This document shows, in pieces, positions 61,709 through 64,000 of a DNA stretch of 64,000 nucleotides. The notes under the pieces were generated by a model. The model did not search any database, was not told the DNA's origin, and saw nothing but the letters and a program-made list of their open reading frames with translations. Origin of the DNA: Polycladomyces abyssicola (lineage in GTDB: Bacteria > Bacillota > Bacilli > Thermoactinomycetales > JIR-001); NCBI RefSeq assembly GCF_018326425.1, contig NZ_AP024601.1:980001-1044000 (forward strand), given 5' to 3'. A program made the translations under genes and the position numbers. The number at the start of each line of letters is the position of its first letter. The stretch's first letter is position 1.

Positions 61709-64000
61709 ATGGCCGATCAACCAAAAGCATCATTGCCGCCGACCTATGATCCCAAGGCGGCGGAGGAAAAGTGGTACGATTATTGGTTGGAGGGCGGCTT
61801 TTTCCGCGCGGATGCCGATTCGGACAAACAGCCGTTTACCATCGTGATTCCCCCGCCCAACGTAACGGGGAATTTGCACATCGGGCACGCGCTCAACAAT
61901 ACGCTGCAGGACGTATTGATTCGCTTCAAACGCATGCAGGGCTATGACGCACTGTGGTTGCCCGGCATGGACCACGCGGGGATCGCCACCCAGGCCAGGG
62001 TGGAAGCGATGCTCCGGGAAGAAGGCATCAGCCGTCACGATCTGGGCAGGGAGAAATTCCTGGAGAAAGTGTGGGAATGGAAGCATCATTATGCGCAGAT
62101 CATCCGCGATCAATGGCGGAAGATGGGGCTGTCGCTGGACTACTCGCGTGAGCGTTTCACCTTGGATGAAGGGTTGTCCCGTGCGGTGCGGGAAGTTTTT
62201 GTGCGTTTGTATGAAAAAGGGTTGATCTATCGCGGCAAATACATCATCAACTGGGACCCGGTCGCGCGCACCGCGCTCTCGGATATCGAAGTGATCCATA
62301 AAGAAGTGAAGGGTGCGCTTTATCACATGCGGTACCCGCTCAAAGACGGTACGGGATATATTCAAGTGGCCACGACGCGTCCGGAGACGATGCTGGGTGA
62401 TACGGCCGTGGCGGTTCACCCGGAAGATGAACGTTACCAGCACCTGATCGGAAAAACCGTGATCCTGCCCATCATTGGCCGGGAAATCCCGATCATCGCC
62501 GATGAATACGTGGATCCGTCGTTCGGCTCCGGTGCAGTGAAAATCACACCGGCACACGATCCCAACGATTTCGAGATCGGGCAGCGTCACAACCTGCCGC
62601 AGGTGTTGGTGATGGACGAGACAGGCAAGATGAACGAAAACGCGGGACCCTATCAAGGGTTGGACCGGTTCGAGTGCCGGAAGCGCATCGTTCAGGATTT
62701 GCAGGAGCAGGGCGTACTCGTTCATATCGAAGAACACGTGCATTCCGTCGGGCACAGCGAACGTTCCGGCGCGGTGGTGGAACCGTATCTGTCCACGCAA
62801 TGGTTTGTGCGGATGAAACCGCTCGCCGAACGGGCCATCGAACAAACCCGATCGGGTCAAGGGGTCCGGTTCGTGCCGGAGCGGTTTGAAAAGATTTATC
62901 TACACTGGATCGAAAATGTGCGCGACTGGTGCATTTCGCGGCAATTGTGGTGGGGTCACCGCATCCCGGCTTGGTATTGCGGTGACTGCGGTGAAATGAC
63001 CGTGGCGCGCGAAGAGCCGGAAACCTGTCCAAAATGCGGCAGCCGGAATCTGGAGCAGGACCCGGACGTATTGGATACCTGGTTCAGTTCAGGGCTGTGG
63101 CCGTTCTCCACATTGGGGTGGCCGGATGAGACCGAAGACTTGAAGCGCTATTTCCCGACGGATGTATTGGTCACCGGGTATGACATCATCTACTTCTGGG
63201 TGGCCCGCATGATCTTTACCGCGTTGGAATTTACGGGACAAAAACCGTTCCGCGACGTGTTGATCACTGGTCTGGTGCGGGATGCCGAAGGGCGCAAAAT
63301 GTCCAAGTCACTCGGGAACGGCGTCGATCCGATGGAAGTGATCGACAAGTATGGTGCCGATGCGATGCGGTTTATGCTGGCCACCGGATGTACGCCTGGC
63401 AACGACCAACGCTTCCGTTGGGAGCGCGTGGAATCGGCGCGGAACTTTGCCAACAAGATCTGGAACGCGTCCCGGTTTGCTCTGATGCATCTGGATGGCG
63501 TTTCGGCAGAAGAATTGAAGCTGACCGGCCCGTTCTCCACGGCGGATCGCTGGATTTTGCACCGGCTGAATGAAACCATTGAAGAAGCGACCCGCCTGTT
63601 GGAACGTTATGAGTTTGGCGAAGTGGGGCGTGTCCTTTACAATTTTATCTGGGACGAGTTGTGCGACTGGTATATCGAGTTTGCCAAACTCCCGCTGTAC
63701 GGAGAAGACGAACAAGCCAAACGGGTAACACGCTCCGTGCTGGCGTATGTGCTGGATCAATCGTTGCGCCTGCTGCATCCGTTTATGCCGTTTGTGACGG
63801 AGGAGATCTGGCAGCACCTGCCGACGGCTGGCCGGAGTATCACGGTGGCCGAGTGGCCGAAACCGTCTGCGGAGTGGGAAGCGCCAGAAGCGGTGCGGGA
63901 TATGAAGGTGCTGATCGAGATCATCCGTTCGGTGCGCAACATCCGGGCGGAGATGGAAGTGCCGGTCAAACAGCAAGTGGAACTCCTGATTCGCGCCGAC
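61709..64000 (+). CDS. valS: Valyl-tRNA synthetase (3' end outside window)
   Basis: ATG 61709 with AAGGAGGG upstream; open to the window end, about 764 residues of the expected 880. Class I synthetase: [20 protein letters not shown] (HIGH), editing domain with [20 protein letters not shown], a zinc-binding-like CGDCGEMT...[19 protein letters not shown], and [17 protein letters not shown] (KMSKS). It charges tRNA-Val and is controlled by the preceding T-box. The C-terminal coiled-coil domain lies outside the window. Confidence 0.97.
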   Translation, partial: MADQPKASLPPTYDPKAAEEKWYDYWLEGGFFRADADSDKQPFTIVIPPPNVTGNLHIGHALNNTLQDVLIRFKRMQGYDALWLPGMDHAGIATQARVEAMLREEGISRHDLGREKFLEKVWEWKHHYAQIIRDQWRKMGLSLDYSRERFTLDEGLSRAVREVFVRLYEKGLIYRGKYIINWDPVARTALSDIEVIHKEVKGALYHMRYPLKDGTGYIQVATTRPETMLGDTAVAVHPEDERYQHLIGKTVILPIIGREIPIIADEYVDPSFGSGAVKITPAHDPNDFEIGQRHNLPQVLVMDETGKMNENAGPYQGLDRFECRKRIVQDLQEQGVLVHIEEHVHSVGHSERSGAVVEPYLSTQWFVRMKPLAERAIEQTRSGQGVRFVPERFEKIYLHWIENVRDWCISRQLWWGHRIPAWYCGDCGEMTVAREEPETCPKCGSRNLEQDPDVLDTWFSSGLWPFSTLGWPDETEDLKRYFPTDVLVTGYDIIYFWVARMIFTALEFTGQKPFRDVLITGLVRDAEGRKMSKSLGNGVDPMEVIDKYGADAMRFMLATGCTPGNDQRFRWERVESARNFANKIWNASRFALMHLDGVSAEELKLTGPFSTADRWILHRLNETIEEATRLLERYEFGEVGRVLYNFIWDELCDWYIEFAKLPLYGEDEQAKRVTRSVLAYVLDQSLRLLHPFMPFVTEEIWQHLPTAGRSITVAEWPKPSAEWEAPEAVRDMKVLIEIIRSVRNIRAEMEVPVKQQVELLIRAD

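Noticed and set aside
1-64000. CRISPR array, rRNA operon or complete insertion sequence
   Set aside because: No regularly spaced repeats, no rRNA signatures and no intact transposase with terminal repeats were seen.

Overview
This window looks like a chromosome segment of an endospore-forming member of the Bacillales, most plausibly a moderately thermophilic Thermoactinomycetaceae-type organism (Polycladomyces, Planifilum and relatives). The genus is an inference and no 16S gene is present. Three things support the assignment. The gene order of two long stretches follows the Bacillus subtilis racE-gerM-rph-ysnA-ysnB and tig-clpX-lonB-lon-ysxC-hemA...hemL-spoVID-ysxE-valS blocks. Several sporulation genes are present (gerM, lonB, yheC/D-like, cotSA-like, spoVID, ysxE). 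There is also a branched-polyamine synthase gene (bpsA) typical of thermophiles. Most genes have strong Shine-Dalgarno sequences, and TTG and GTG starts are common.

Layout. 1-3887: 3' end of a molybdenum formate dehydrogenase gene, followed by its DUF1641 partner, a DUF2294 protein, fdhD and moeA. 4331-7813: an aromatic amino acid hydroxylase behind a long folded leader, then an orphan trpB. 8195-13207: mixed small genes: DsbA-like oxidoreductase, aldo/keto reductase remnant, HxlR regulator, a nitrilase/acetyltransferase pair, bpsA and a small secreted protein. 13490-18294: marR, glutamate racemase, gerM, rph, rdgB and a YsnB phosphoesterase that seems to start at ATA. 18417-18493: tRNA-Arg. 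18726-28352: protein quality control (tig, clpP, clpX, lonB, lon), a FemAB-type transferase and engB. 28466-37180: ddl, membrane proteins, a DegS/NarL-type two-component pair, a conserved hypothetical and a nitrate/sulfonate/taurine-type ABC importer. 37399-44821: seven genes for tetrapyrrole synthesis (hemA, hemX, sirC-like, hemC, cobA-hemD fusion, hemB and a fused Lrp-like siroheme decarboxylase). 45027-54372: an accessory block with a frameshifted permease, a probable spore-surface glycan cluster (ATP-grasp proteins, glycosyltransferases, deacetylase), a decayed tandem duplicate, a phosphatase, a phage head-protein remnant and an ArsR/SRPBCC pair. 54646-64000: M23-like protein, hemL, patatin, spoVID, ysxE, small membrane protein, and valS behind a T-box riboswitch (valS runs off the window).

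How the genes work together. The hem operon, with hemL placed 10.6 kb downstream, covers glutamyl-tRNA to uroporphyrinogen III and then branches to precorrin-2, sirohydrochlorin and, through the last gene, probably didecarboxysiroheme. In B. subtilis hemB and hemL are adjacent. Here the siroheme-decarboxylase gene and the 45-55 kb accessory block lie between them, and ddl through the ABC importer lie between engB and hemA. The most interesting parts are the siroheme branch in the core haem operon, the spore-surface cluster with its SigK-like promoter and duplicated glycosyltransferase, the structured leader of the phenylalanine hydroxylase gene, and the apparent ATA start of ysnB. No CRISPR array, rRNA gene or complete insertion sequence was seen.
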